The notes beneath the pieces were generated by a model. It was not told the DNA's origin. It saw only the letters and a list, made by a program, of their open reading frames with translations, and did no database searches. From NCBI GenBank assembly GCA_963760965.1, contig CAVXEW010000009.1, positions 62,001 to 126,000 on the forward strand: 64,000 nt of DNA, in the 5' to 3' direction. This DNA comes from Pararhizobium_B sp963760965 (lineage in GTDB: Bacteria > Pseudomonadota > Alphaproteobacteria > Rhizobiales > Rhizobiaceae). Positions 7,476-17,596 of the stretch are shown here, in pieces (positions within the stretch are counted from its first letter, which is position 1; the number at the start of each line of letters is the position of its first letter). Made by a program: the position numbers and the translations under genes.

Positions 7476-8465
7476 ATGGAAATGCTGAACTGGACCCTGC
7501 TTGCGCACGGCGAGCGCGCACTGGTCGCCGAAAGCGGAGACGAGGGAGAGGCTACCGATCTCTCCGGCCAGCCTGCCGGAAAGATCGTGCCGCCGACAAG
7601 GATCGCGCTGGCTCTGGGCGGTGGAGCCGCGCGGGGATGGGCGCATATCGGCGTTCTTCGGGCCTTCGACGAGGCCGGCGTACAGATCGGCATGATCGCG
7701 GGAACATCGATCGGCGCGCTCGTTGGCGGCTGCTATCTTGCTGGCAAGCTGGATGAACTAGAGGATTTCGCGCGCAGCCTCACGATGCGGCGGATCGCCG
7801 GCCTGCTCGACTTCGCCATTGGCGGAAGTGGTCTTTTCGGTGGCATGCGGCTGAACAATCGCATGCGGGAGCATCTGGAAGGAATAAGGATAGAGGACCT
7901 CGACCGGACCTTCGTCGCGGTCGCGACGGAAATATCCACGGGGCACGAGGTCTGGATTCCAAGCGGCTCGCTGATCACCGCAATTCGTGCCTCCTATGCC
8001 CTGCCCGGCATCTTCGAGCCCGTCGAATGCAACGGTCGGACGCTGGTGGACGGTGCCCTCGTGAACCCGGTGCCGGTATCGGTCTGCCGCGCCCTGGAGG
8101 AGCGCCTCGTCGTGGGCGTCAACCTCCATCACGACCTGTACGGCCGCTCCGCGGTCATCAAGCACAGTGCGACCGACGTTCATCCAAAGACGACCCCGCC
8201 GCCGGAGACCGTTCGCAACAGCACCCGAACGGGTCATCGGCTCGGAATGACGGGCGTGATGGTCCAGGCCTTCAACATCATACAGGACCGCATCTCGCGC
8301 GCCCGCCTTGCCGGCGACCCGCCCGACATCTCGCTCCTGCCAAGGCTCTCCGATATCGGCCTATCCGAATTCTATCGCGCCGGAGAGGCGATCGAGCGCG
8401 GCTACGAGGCCGCGCGGGCCCAGATCACCGAGGTCAAGCGCCTGCAAGCTGTCGTCCGCGAATGA
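7476..8465 (+). CDS. Patatin-like phospholipase family protein (RssA-like)
   Basis: 329-aa patatin-fold acyl hydrolase. The oxyanion-hole motif GGGAARG (residues 48-54), the nucleophile elbow GTSIG (Ser78) and the catalytic Asp in DGALVNP are all intact, so an active Ser-Asp dyad is expected. No signal peptide or membrane helix is obvious, which suggests a cytoplasmic or peripheral enzyme hydrolysing lipid acyl esters; the substrate is unknown. Starts at 7476 (MEMLNW) or 7482 (MLNW) are both served by AAGGG at 7467-7471. The 130 bp after hisI may contain its own promoter. The C-terminal segment has a low-complexity TTPPPET stretch. Confidence 0.9.
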   Translation: MEMLNWTLLAHGERALVAESGDEGEATDLSGQPAGKIVPPTRIALALGGGAARGWAHIGVLRAFDEAGVQIGMIAGTSIGALVGGCYLAGKLDELEDFARSLTMRRIAGLLDFAIGGSGLFGGMRLNNRMREHLEGIRIEDLDRTFVAVATEISTGHEVWIPSGSLITAIRASYALPGIFEPVECNGRTLVDGALVNPVPVSVCRALEERLVVGVNLHHDLYGRSAVIKHSATDVHPKTTPPPETVRNSTRTGHRLGMTGVMVQAFNIIQDRISRARLAGDPPDISLLPRLSDIGLSEFYRAGEAIERGYEAARAQITEVKRLQAVVRE

Positions 8466-8489
8466 GCAGGACGCCGAAATGAAGCGGCG

Positions 8490-8918
8490 TCAACTGCCGA
8501 TGTAGGCCTTCATTTCCTCGGCCTCGCGCTCGACGGCCTCGATCCTCTTTCGCACCACATCGCCGATAGAGACGATGCCCGCAAGCTGCCCGTCCCTTTC
8601 GACAGGCACGTGGCGGAACCTGCCGTTCGTCATCATCTCCATCACCTGGTCCACGGTATGGGTCTCGGTGCAGACCGTGACGGAGGCGGTCATGACGGAA
8701 GACACCGGCTCTCCGAGCGAAGCCGCGCCGCGTCTTGCGAGCGCTCTTACGATGTCGCGCTCCGACAGGATGCCCTTGATCCGGTTGCCCTCGTCGACGA
8801 TCACGGCGGCGCCGATCTTGCGGTCGGCGAGCGTCTGGACGACATCGCCCAGGCTGGCGGCCGCCTCGACCGTGACGACGTCCCGGCCCTTCTCGTCGAG
8901 GATCAGCTTGACATTCAT
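8490..8918 (-). CDS. CBS-domain pair protein
   Basis: 142-aa protein consisting almost entirely of two CBS domains (about residues 8-60 and 72-125: VTVEAAASLGDVVQTL ... GAAVIVDEGNRIKGILSERDIV, then VTVCTETHTVDQVMEMM ... FRHVPVERDGQLAGIVSIGDVV). Stand-alone CBS pairs bind adenosine nucleotides and act as energy-state sensors or regulators. The ATG at 8918 has a strong GGGAGG seven bases upstream. It is convergent with the patatin gene (24-bp gap) and 174 bp downstream of the rhomboid gene on the same strand. Partner unknown. Confidence 0.92.
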   Translation of the reverse strand: MNVKLILDEKGRDVVTVEAAASLGDVVQTLADRKIGAAVIVDEGNRIKGILSERDIVRALARRGAASLGEPVSSVMTASVTVCTETHTVDQVMEMMTNGRFRHVPVERDGQLAGIVSIGDVVRKRIEAVEREAEEMKAYIGS

Positions 8919-9042
8919 TCGAAACCTCCCTGCTGGGGCGCAAATCGAACGGACGCGCCCGAACCGACGGACAGCGTCAAACTGACGCAGGAATGTCATC
9001 GTGCGCCCTCGGTGGTCCGAACGCAATAGCCGGAAAACGGTG

Positions 9043-9060
9043 GGCCTGACCACGCAGGCC
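9043..9060 (-). terminator. Small hairpin after the rhomboid gene
   Basis: GGCCTG and CAGGCC (9043-9048, 9055-9060) form a 6-bp stem with a 6-base loop. On the minus strand it is followed after a few bases by CCGTTTTCC. It is a possible weak terminator separating the rhomboid gene from the CBS gene. Confidence 0.3.
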
Positions 9061-9092
9061 GCGCCCTCTCCCGCATTGAGGCCGTATCTTCC

Positions 9093-9830
9093 TCAGGCCC
9101 AGTCGCGCCGGTCGAATGCGCCGAAAAACAGGAAGCCGAAGAGGAATCCCCCGATGTGCGCCTGCCAGGCGACCATCACGCCGGGCCCGGCGCCGGGCGC
9201 AAAGCCGAAGGCGGTCAGGAAGTTGATGCCGAACCAGATCAACACGTAGGCGAGCACCGTCCGGTTTTGCAGAGACTCGAAAATGCCCACGCGCGGCAGG
9301 TAGTGCGCGTTTTCGCGCCGGAACGGTCCGGATCTCGGAAAAGCGAAGCGCGCCGCTCCCCCCATCAGCCCCGAAACCACTCCCGAGGCTCCGATGACCG
9401 GCACCGCAGCGCCCCAGTTCAAGGCGAGGAACGCCGCGGCAGCCGCCGCCGAGGTCGCGACCCAGAAGATGCAGAACCGCACCGGCCCGAGGCGCCGCGC
9501 CACCACCGCGCCGAATGCGACCATCCAGATCGAATTGACGAAGATGTGCAGGAAACCGCCATGCAGGAAGGAGTAGGTCAGCGGCGACCACAGCCAGGCG
9601 AGCGACTGCTGATCGAGCGGCGTGACGTAGCGCAGCGGGATGAAAGCCGTCTGCACCAGAAGCACATTGTCGGCGGCCGGACTGAGCAGATACACGCGCA
9701 CCGCATGCACGACCCAAAGGAATAGCAGGGCCCAACCGAGCACTGGCGGAATGTTGAACACGGGTTCACGCGCCGGTCGTCCGCGACGCTGTTCGGTACC
9801 GCCAGCGTCCGTCTCTGCCCAATCGTCCAT
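9093..9830 (-). CDS. Rhomboid-family intramembrane serine protease
   Basis: 245-aa polytopic membrane protein with about six hydrophobic helices. The catalytic serine is in GASGVVSGLMGG and the histidine in AHIGGFLFGFLF; the preceding HGGFLHIFVNSIWM carries the conserved His/Asn of helix 2. Rhomboids cleave transmembrane segments of client proteins in the inner membrane; the client is unknown. The N-terminal 25 residues are hydrophilic and cytoplasmic. The ATG has GGAAGGGA five bases upstream. It is divergent from the PAS-domain gene. Confidence 0.93.
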   Translation of the reverse strand: MDDWAETDAGGTEQRRGRPAREPVFNIPPVLGWALLFLWVVHAVRVYLLSPAADNVLLVQTAFIPLRYVTPLDQQSLAWLWSPLTYSFLHGGFLHIFVNSIWMVAFGAVVARRLGPVRFCIFWVATSAAAAAAFLALNWGAAVPVIGASGVVSGLMGGAARFAFPRSGPFRRENAHYLPRVGIFESLQNRTVLAYVLIWFGINFLTAFGFAPGAGPGVMVAWQAHIGGFLFGFLFFGAFDRRDWA

Positions 9831-10029
9831 TGCGTCCCTTCCGAAGCGTTCGCCCCCTCTTAATGCGGCGCACGCGAAATATCCATCCGTCCGGGGACTT
9901 CGAAGGAAGCATTAACCCTAACGACCCGCTTCTGGCATGCCGCTCGCAACGCAAGCGCCAATGGCAGCCAACACATCGTGCCGTGTCCCACAGTGGCACA
10001 AAGTGCAACAGCGATAGCAAGCGAATGTC

Positions 10030-10659
10030 ATGAAACACAAATCTAGCCTTGCCCTCTTCGGCTACTGGAACCGGCGCCGCGAGGAGCGTGCCGCTCCCCT
10101 CCGCCGCGAGATCGAGCCCGCCGACATCCAGACCACCCTGCCCAACGTGTTCATTCTCGAATGGGCTGCCGAGCGCAGCTTCACCTTCCGGCTCGCAGGA
10201 ACCGCCATCTGCGCCATGTTCGGGCGCGAGCTGCGGGACAGGCCGCTGGAATCGCTATGGCTGCCCGGTCAGGCCAATTCCGCTTTGAAACAGGTCGGTT
10301 ACGCGAAGGACCGGGGCCTGCCGATCGTCATGCATCTCTCCGGCGAGAGCCAGGCGGGCCGCTCCGTGGAACTGGAGCTTCTCCTCCTGCCGCTGGTGAG
10401 CGGCGGCTCCCGCATCGACCGGTTTCTCGGGACCGCGAATCCCTTCGAGAAGCCGTATTGGCTGAACCTCGACCCTGTCGTCGGCGTCAACACCATCTCG
10501 CTTCGCCTCATCGACCCCGACAAGGAGAGCGTCTTCCTCGGCAACCGCCCGGAGATCGCCGTTCCTCCGGCAACCTCCGTCTACCGCAGCAAGGGATTCG
10601 GGCGCGGCGTGGAGCGACTTCGCCGCCTGACGGTCATCGAGGGCGGACGAGACAAGTAG
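10030..10659 (+). CDS. PAS-domain (PAS_5-type) protein
   Basis: 209-aa cytoplasmic protein that matches, by pattern, the PAS_5 family of alphaproteobacteria: FGYWNRRREERAAPLRREIE followed by LPNVFILEW, and RLAGTAICAMFGRELRDRPL, which is the core of the PAS fold. There is no kinase, GGEEF or DNA-binding domain, so it is a single-domain sensor or adaptor; some relatives affect motility or cell-cycle signalling. The upstream 200 bp contains GTGCC/GGCAC and TTAACC motifs. It may share expression with the PilZ gene downstream (200-bp gap), but there is no direct evidence. Confidence 0.8.
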   Translation: MKHKSSLALFGYWNRRREERAAPLRREIEPADIQTTLPNVFILEWAAERSFTFRLAGTAICAMFGRELRDRPLESLWLPGQANSALKQVGYAKDRGLPIVMHLSGESQAGRSVELELLLLPLVSGGSRIDRFLGTANPFEKPYWLNLDPVVGVNTISLRLIDPDKESVFLGNRPEIAVPPATSVYRSKGFGRGVERLRRLTVIEGGRDK

Positions 10660-10780
10660 CGTCGCTCCGGACCAGCCTGCCCCATACCGGAACAACCCTG
10701 CGGACCTGCAAACCTGTCCCGCCCCGTGAATTGACGGCTCCGTCGCTTCGCGACCCCTGCTCGACCGCCGAACGTGAGCT

Positions 10781-10807
10781 TTAACGATTAACCTTACCTC
10801 TTGTTAA
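10781..10807 (+). promoter_or_regulatory. TTAA-rich cluster, possible CtrA-type site
   Basis: Three TTAA tetramers lie within 27 bp (10781-10784, 10788-10791, 10804-10807), including TTAACC, in an otherwise GC-rich region just ahead of the PilZ gene. CtrA half sites contain TTAACC and full sites TTAA-N7-TTAA; here the spacings are 3 and 12, so the match is incomplete. Noted because TTAA is rare in this genome. Confidence 0.3.
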
Positions 10808-10859
10808 GAAAGACTGGGCTAGATTGGCCGGGTCACGGATTATTCAGGCGAACCGCCAG

Positions 10860-11471
10860 ATGCGACCTGCTACGAATCATCAGTCCCCCTTCCCCGGTCC
10901 GGTGGACACGAAAGCGGCCTTCAGCCGGGTCACCGTAAACTTGCCAGGCCGCTTGATGCGCGCCAATTTCGAGGAATACGATTGCATGGTGACGCAGATG
11001 TCGCCCGGCGACGTGTTGTTCGAATCGGCTGCGAAGCCCGCCGAAGGCGAACGGATCGTCGCCTATCTCGACCACCTGGGACGGATCGAGGGCCGGGTCT
11101 CCAGCGCCCGAGCGGATGGCTTCATGGTCAACGTCAAGGCGACGGACCGCAAGCGCGACAAGCTGGCCGCACAGTTGACCTGGATAGCCAACAAGCACGA
11201 ACTCAGCTTGCCGGAAGATCGCAGGCACGACAGGTTCGCGCCGCGCAACGCACGGGCCGAAGTCCTGCTGCAGGACGGACGACGCTACCCCTGCCGGATC
11301 ATCGATCTTTCCCTTTCCGGCGCGGCGATCGACATCGACGTTCGTCCCGCGCTCGGCACCCAGGTCACGCTCGGCACCATGCGCGGCCGCGTGGTCCGCC
11401 ACTTCCAGGAAGGGGTCGCGATCGAATTCGCGACGATCCAGCCGCAGGAGGCATTGCGGCAGTTCCTTTAG
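10860..11471 (+). CDS. Tandem PilZ-domain protein
   Basis: 203-aa protein with two PilZ-like halves. The C-terminal half has canonical c-di-GMP-binding motifs, RRHDR (RxxxR) and DLSLSGAA (D/NxSxxG). The N-terminal half (from RVTVNLPGRL to SPGDVLF) keeps the fold pattern but has lost both motifs and is probably structural. It should bind c-di-GMP in the cytoplasm and could respond to the diguanylate cyclase PleD encoded elsewhere in the window. ATG 10860 is the first ATG in frame; a TTG at 10824 would add 12 residues. It ends at a strong terminator. Confidence 0.9.
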   Translation: MRPATNHQSPFPGPVDTKAAFSRVTVNLPGRLMRANFEEYDCMVTQMSPGDVLFESAAKPAEGERIVAYLDHLGRIEGRVSSARADGFMVNVKATDRKRDKLAAQLTWIANKHELSLPEDRRHDRFAPRNARAEVLLQDGRRYPCRIIDLSLSGAAIDIDVRPALGTQVTLGTMRGRVVRHFQEGVAIEFATIQPQEALRQFL

Positions 11472-11495
11472 CAACGAACCGCAGTTCCTGAAAGC

Positions 11496-11529
11496 AGCCG
11501 CCGGGCAGAAACATGCCGGGCGGCTTTTT
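11496..11529 (+). terminator. Rho-independent terminator after PilZ gene
   Basis: A 12-bp GC-rich stem (one mismatch; arms beginning AGCCGCCGGGCA at 11496 and ending at 11525) with a 6-base loop, directly followed by a run of T. It lies 25 bp after the PilZ stop codon. Confidence 0.85.
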
Positions 11530-11703
11530 CGTTGCGAACGCTTGTATGCTTCGCTCGTCGCCCGAACTCCTCACCAACCCCCTTCAAAGCAACTTTCTGT
11601 AAAATTTTATTCAAATTTGTACTTGGTTTTACGCTAAGTCGCCTTAAACACTATTATAGTTTTGCAGTCGATTTTCGCGTGAAATAAAATTACGTCTGTC
11701 ATT

Positions 11704-11726
11704 CTACTCCCAACAACAGGGAGTAG
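11704..11726 (+). promoter_or_regulatory. Hairpin sequestering the BTLCP ribosome-binding site
   Basis: CTACTCCC (11704-11711), loop AACAACA, GGGAGTAG (11719-11726): a perfect 8-bp inverted repeat. The right arm contains the Shine-Dalgarno GGGAG of the next gene, six bases before its ATG at 11730. The RNA hairpin would hide the ribosome-binding site. The sequence upstream is unusually AT-rich. This is a candidate RNA thermometer-like or protein-controlled translational switch. Confidence 0.5.
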
Positions 11727-11729
11727 ACA

Positions 11730-12335
11730 ATGAAGACGGCTCTCAAATACATGTCGATGGCGCTGATCGCTGCTTCATGCATGATGACCGCCACGGAAGC
11801 GAAGCCGCTTCCGGCCTTCATGACGATTTCCGGTCCGGCGTCCCCGCCCATCGGTCATTATGATTTCTGCAGGCGAAATCCTCGCGACTGCAGCCAGCGG
11901 GCGGCAAACTCCGACCCGATGATCCTGACACCCTCACGCTGGCAGACACTGCTCGACGTCAACTACCAGGTCAATGCGACCATCAGGCCGGAGACCGACA
12001 TGCAGGCCTACGGCGTCGCCGAATACTGGACCTACCCGACGACGGTCGGCGACTGCGAAGACTACGCTCTGCTCAAACGGAAGATCCTCATCCAGAACGG
12101 GTTTCCCGAATCCGATCTGCTGATGACCGTCGTTCTGCAGCCCAACGGCGATGGGCACGCGGTGCTGACCGTGCACACCGATCGTGGCGACTTCGTCCTC
12201 GACAACATGCGCCAGAAAGTTCTGCTCTGGTCGGATACGAACTACACGTTCCTCAAGCGCCAGTCTTCCCTTGACGACGCGCACTGGGACAAGATCAGCG
12301 ACGGACGCCCCGCTCTCGTCGGCAGCGTTCGCTGA
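11730..12335 (+). CDS. Secreted transglutaminase-like cysteine peptidase (BTLCP)
   Basis: 201-aa protein of the bacterial transglutaminase-like cysteine proteinase family (DUF920). A signal peptide covers about residues 1-24 (cut near TEAKP). The catalytic triad is visible: Cys in VGDCEDYALLKR, His in GDGHAVLTV, Asp in VLDNM. In several proteobacteria a homolog, LapG, cleaves a surface adhesin under c-di-GMP control, but rhizobial BTLCPs often lack that partner, so adhesin processing is only a possibility here. The AT-rich upstream region and RBS hairpin suggest separate regulation from the PilZ gene. It is convergent with prfB. Confidence 0.92.
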   Translation: MKTALKYMSMALIAASCMMTATEAKPLPAFMTISGPASPPIGHYDFCRRNPRDCSQRAANSDPMILTPSRWQTLLDVNYQVNATIRPETDMQAYGVAEYWTYPTTVGDCEDYALLKRKILIQNGFPESDLLMTVVLQPNGDGHAVLTVHTDRGDFVLDNMRQKVLLWSDTNYTFLKRQSSLDDAHWDKISDGRPALVGSVR

Positions 12336-12355
12336 ACGGGCCTGCCCGCCAGCCG

Positions 12356-12371
12356 GTCGGCTCCTGCCGAC
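12356..12371. terminator. Possible bidirectional hairpin between BTLCP and prfB genes
   Basis: GTCGGC and GCCGAC form a 6-bp stem with loop TCCT in the 75-bp convergent gap. No T tract follows. Weak. Confidence 0.3.
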
Positions 12372-12410
12372 GGGCCTCCCGCGGGCAACGTCCCGATCGG
12401 GCTCCCGTCG

Positions 12411-13539
<1,129 letters not shown>

Positions 13540-13619
13540 GGCTTCCGTCGTCTGCTTTCGATGTCAGAGCCGCTAGATAGAGATGCGCGCAACCCAAGTA
13601 AAGCCCGGAGATCGCCCGA

Positions 13620-16085
13620 TCAGTAAAGCCCGCCGGCACCCGTCGTCACCGCACGCGTCGCCTGCGGAGAGATGTCCGTTATCTCTGCGCCGCTCGCCAT
13701 GCCGTCGCCGAGACCGATGACCGAGTAGGTGGTCGAGGGACCCATGCCCGGCTTGAATGCTTCCTGAATGACGTTCTTGTCGCCGGGAGGCGGGGCCATC
13801 CCCGTCTTCTGGTCGATCGCCACCATCCGCAACCCGTCCGGCTTGCGGAAGTCGGCGGGCGGGCTGTCCTTCAGGGCGGCCTTCATGAAGTCGTTGAAGA
13901 CGGGCGCCGCCAGCACGCCCCCGGTCTCGCCGTGCCCCATCGGCGTCGGATTGTCGAAACCGATATAGACGCCGGCGACGAGGTTCGGCGTGTAGCCCAC
14001 GAACCATGCGTCCTTTTCGTCGTTCGTCGTGCCAGTCTTGCCAGCCACCGGACGGTCGAGGGTCACCCGGCCGGCCGCCGTGCCGTGCTGGACGACCCCC
14101 TCCAGCATCGAGGTGATCTGGTAGGCGGTCATCGGGTCGAGAACCTGTTCGCGCTTGTCGACGATCGTCGGTTCTTCCTGCCCAGTCCAGGCCTTCGCAT
14201 CGCATCCCTCGCACTTGCGGGTGTCGTGCTTGTATATCGTGTGGCCATACCGGTCCTGGATCCGGTCGACGAGCGAGGGATGGATCTGCTTGCCGCCATT
14301 GGCGAAGACGGAATAGGCGGAGACCATCCGAAGCACGGTCGTTTCACCGGACCCGAGCGCCATCGGAAGATATGGCGGCAGGCTGTCGTAGACGCCGAAT
14401 CGCTCGGCGTACTGGGCGACGAGCTTCATGCCGATCACCTTCGCGAGGCGCACGGTCATCAGGTTGCGCGAATGGACGAGGCCGAAACGCAGCGTCGCAG
14501 GACCGGCCTGCTCGTTGCCGTAGTTCTTCGGCTCCCACAGCTTCCCGCCAGACATCACCTGGATCGGCGCGTCGAGCACCAGCGTCGCCGGCGTGTAGCC
14601 GTTGTCGAGCGCGGCCGAATAGACGATCGGCTTGAACGAAGAGCCGGGCTGGCGCATGGCCTGCGTCGCCCGGTTGAACTCCGACTGGGCGTAGGAGAAG
14701 CCGCCGACCATCGCGAGCACGCGGCCCGTGTGCGGATCCATCGCCACCAGCCCGCCCTGCACCTTCGGCGGCTGGCGCAACAGGTAGCGCATCGAGCCGT
14801 CCTCGGCCTTTACGGGCTCGACATAGATCACGTCGCCCGCCGACAGCACCTCCGCCGGCGACTTCACCGTACGGTACTTGTCGCCCTTGAGCACACGATA
14901 GGCCCACTTCATGTCGTCCGGCGCAATCGTACCCGTTACCCGGGCCGTATCGACCTTCCCGGACTCCGAACTCTCCGGCCGGATACCGATGTCGACGCCG
15001 CTGTCGCTCGCTCCGAGCACAACGGCCAGCTTCCACTCCGGAACGTCGGAGAGCGGCTTGACGGCGTTCAGTGCTTCGCCCCAGTCGTTGCCGATCTCGA
15101 TCGATTTCACCGGGCCCCGATAGCCGCGCCGCTGGTCATAGGCGACGAGGCCTTTCTGCAACGCCTTCCGCGCCATGCGCTGGATCGCCGGATCGAGCGT
15201 CGTCCGGACGGAAAGGCCGCCTTCGTAAAGGGCGTTCTTGCCGTATTTGTCGATGATCTGGCGCCGCACTTCCTCGGTGAAGTAGTCCGCGGCGAACAGG
15301 TAGGAGCCGGAGCGGTGCAAATGAACGCCGAGCGGCTGCGCCTTGGCGCTCTCGCCTTCCTTCTTGCTGACATAGCCGTTCTCCATCATCCGGTCGATGA
15401 CGTAGTTGCGCCGGTCGATGGCGGCCTTCGTGTCGCTGAACGGATCGTAGTTCGCCGGCCCCTTCACGAGCCCGGCGAGATAGGCCATCTCGGCCACCGT
15501 CAGCTCGTTGACGGACTTGTTGAAATAGGTCAGCGCGGCGCCTGCGATGCCATAGGCGTTGTAGCCGAAATAGATTTCGTTGAGATAGAGTTCGAGAATG
15601 CGATCCTTCGAATAGGCGTGCTCGATCCTGAGCGACAGTATCGCTTCCTTTATCTTGCGGGCATAGGTCTGGTCCGAACTCAGCAGGAAGTTCTTCGCGA
15701 CCTGCTGGGTGATCGTGGACGCGCCGACCAGACGGCGTCCGCTCCCGAGATTCTCGACATTGATGACGACCGCCCGCAGAATGCCGGCGATGTCGATGCC
15801 GGGATGCGAGTAGAAGTTCTTGTCCTCGGCCGAAACGAAAGCCGCCTTGACGCGGTCGGGAATTGCCTGGATCGGCAGGTAGAGCCGCCTCTCGCGGGCA
15901 TACTCCGCCATCAGCGCGCCGTCCGCGGCATGCAGGCGCGTCGTCACAGGCGGCTCGTACTTGGCCAGCACCTCGTAGTCCGGCAGGTCCTTGGCGATGT
16001 GGCCGACATAGAGCGCCACCCCGCCCGCGATGACGAGGAAGAACACCGCGCCGATGCCGAAAAGATATCCGATGAACCTGATCAT
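13620..16085 (-). CDS. mrcA: Penicillin-binding protein 1A
   Basis: About 821-aa bifunctional class A PBP that polymerises and cross-links peptidoglycan in the periplasm. An N-terminal membrane anchor (FIGYLFGIGAVFFLVIAGGV) is followed by a GT51 glycosyltransferase domain with EDKNFYSHPGID and STITQQVAKN, then the transpeptidase domain with SSFK (PGSSFKPIVYS), and KTG in VAGKTGTTNDEKDAWFVGY. The ATG at 16085 is used; a TTG two codons upstream is in frame. The cell-wall amidase gene lies directly upstream on the same strand (about 245 bp), a sensible pairing of wall synthesis and hydrolysis. Confidence 0.96.
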   Translation of the reverse strand: MIRFIGYLFGIGAVFFLVIAGGVALYVGHIAKDLPDYEVLAKYEPPVTTRLHAADGALMAEYARERRLYLPIQAIPDRVKAAFVSAEDKNFYSHPGIDIAGILRAVVINVENLGSGRRLVGASTITQQVAKNFLLSSDQTYARKIKEAILSLRIEHAYSKDRILELYLNEIYFGYNAYGIAGAALTYFNKSVNELTVAEMAYLAGLVKGPANYDPFSDTKAAIDRRNYVIDRMMENGYVSKKEGESAKAQPLGVHLHRSGSYLFAADYFTEEVRRQIIDKYGKNALYEGGLSVRTTLDPAIQRMARKALQKGLVAYDQRRGYRGPVKSIEIGNDWGEALNAVKPLSDVPEWKLAVVLGASDSGVDIGIRPESSESGKVDTARVTGTIAPDDMKWAYRVLKGDKYRTVKSPAEVLSAGDVIYVEPVKAEDGSMRYLLRQPPKVQGGLVAMDPHTGRVLAMVGGFSYAQSEFNRATQAMRQPGSSFKPIVYSAALDNGYTPATLVLDAPIQVMSGGKLWEPKNYGNEQAGPATLRFGLVHSRNLMTVRLAKVIGMKLVAQYAERFGVYDSLPPYLPMALGSGETTVLRMVSAYSVFANGGKQIHPSLVDRIQDRYGHTIYKHDTRKCEGCDAKAWTGQEEPTIVDKREQVLDPMTAYQITSMLEGVVQHGTAAGRVTLDRPVAGKTGTTNDEKDAWFVGYTPNLVAGVYIGFDNPTPMGHGETGGVLAAPVFNDFMKAALKDSPPADFRKPDGLRMVAIDQKTGMAPPPGDKNVIQEAFKPGMGPSTTYSVIGLGDGMASGAEITDISPQATRAVTTGAGGLY

Positions 16086-16330
16086 GCGCAAAGAACCATC
16101 TGTTCCGCCGCTTCCGTCGGCTCCCGCGCCGATCCGCCGAAAAGACCCCGGATCCCGAAAGCAAGGCCCGAAGGTCCGCGTCCATGGCGTCGCTGTCTAG
16201 AGCAAAGTCCCATGAATGCAAACCAATTAGGACCGGGCGGCTGCGGAAGCTGTCGAAAGGCGCGAATCGCCAGAAGCTGTGTTTCCCGGGCCACACCCGC
16301 CGCCACGCCTTCCCCCGACACTAGCACATG

Positions 16331-17596
16331 TCAATTGCGGCTCGCCAACACGGTCGATCTGTAGCGAAGGATCGACTTCGTCAGCAGCTTGGCCACGTCC
16401 GCCCGCCACCCGGCGTCCTTCAACAGCTTTTCGTCGGCGGGGTTCGAAAGGTAGCCGAGTTCGATGAGCACAGACGGAACGTCCGGAGCCTCGAGCACCC
16501 GGAAGCCGGCGTATCGGTGCGGATTGTTGATCAGACGGATGTTGCCTTCGAAGGACGAAACGATCTTGTTGGCCAGACCGATCGAGAAGACCTGCGTCTC
16601 CCGACGCGTCAGGTCCATCAGTATGTCGGCGACACCCTTCGGCTCCTGCGCATCGGTGACGCCGGCGACAGCATCCGCCCTGTTCTCGTCGTCGGCTACG
16701 GCCTGGGACAGTCGGTCCGACGCCTTGTCCGACAGCGTGTAGACGGTGGCACCCCGTATTCCCTTGACGGAAATCGTGTTCGCATGGACGGAAATGAAAA
16801 GGTCCGCGCGGTTCTCGCGACCGATCTTGACCCGGTCCGCGAGGCTGACGAATTCGTCGTCCGTCCTCGTCATGACGACATGTACGTCCTCCGCCCTGAG
16901 GTCGGCCGCGAGCTGCTTTCCGAACGCCAGCGTCACGTCCTTCTCGAGCGTGCCCGTAATTCCGACGGCACCGCTGTCGATGCCGCCATGGCCGGGATCG
17001 ACGACGACGGTGAACGCATGCGCGCGTCCCGCCTTTGGTGACGCGACCGGCCGGTCGGGGGCCTGATCGGCCTCAGCAGCCCAGTTTTCTGACTTCAGCA
17101 ACCGTGAGAATTCATCCTGAGAAACCGTTGTAATATCGAGCACAAGCCGTGCATCGTTCGCTCCGTCCCCCTGGACGACCTGCTTCAGGTCAACCCGTGC
17201 CGGCGACTTGGTCTGGAGGACGATCCGCGATCGGCCGGGCCCCATCGCGCCGTAGCGGACGCTGCTGAAAAGACCGCGAGGACCAAGAGCACCCTTCTGC
17301 AGCGCGAACGCCGTCTCGGGCAGGTCGACGAGGATGCGCGGCGGGGAATCGACGTAGTGCACCGACACGTCCGGACGGCGGTCGAAATCCATCACGAGCC
17401 GGCCCCGGTGGTCGTCACCGGCGACCCGGGCCGAGAAGGCCACCACCGGATCCGCCCGCGCACACGCCATCCCGGCGACCGCGACCGCGACGAACATCAG
17501 CAGGAAGATCGCGAGCGGCCGCACCAAGCCAGGCTTCACTGCGGCGCTGCGCAAGCTTTCCTCCACATGCATCTCCGGCAAAACAGAAAGTCTCAT
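16331..17596 (-). CDS. amiC: N-acetylmuramoyl-L-alanine amidase (AmiC-type)
   Basis: About 421-aa periplasmic zinc amidase that removes stem peptides from muramic acid, usually during daughter-cell separation. After a leader and one hydrophobic segment ending in ACARA comes an AMIN domain (about 60-190) and then Amidase_3, with zinc and catalytic residues in VVVDPGHGGIDSGAVG, TLEKDVTLAF, FISVHANT and LIELGYLSNPADEKL. The start is uncertain: ATG 17596 is used, 17572 or 17716 are possible. It is divergent from rne across an unusually long region. Confidence 0.93.
   Translation of the reverse strand: MRLSVLPEMHVEESLRSAAVKPGLVRPLAIFLLMFVAVAVAGMACARADPVVAFSARVAGDDHRGRLVMDFDRRPDVSVHYVDSPPRILVDLPETAFALQKGALGPRGLFSSVRYGAMGPGRSRIVLQTKSPARVDLKQVVQGDGANDARLVLDITTVSQDEFSRLLKSENWAAEADQAPDRPVASPKAGRAHAFTVVVDPGHGGIDSGAVGITGTLEKDVTLAFGKQLAADLRAEDVHVVMTRTDDEFVSLADRVKIGRENRADLFISVHANTISVKGIRGATVYTLSDKASDRLSQAVADDENRADAVAGVTDAQEPKGVADILMDLTRRETQVFSIGLANKIVSSFEGNIRLINNPHRYAGFRVLEAPDVPSVLIELGYLSNPADEKLLKDAGWRADVAKLLTKSILRYRSTVLASRN

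Noticed and set aside
9990..10020. Sigma-54-like site TGGCAC...TGCA upstream of the PAS gene
   Set aside because: The GG to GC distance is two bases too short for a -24/-12 promoter.
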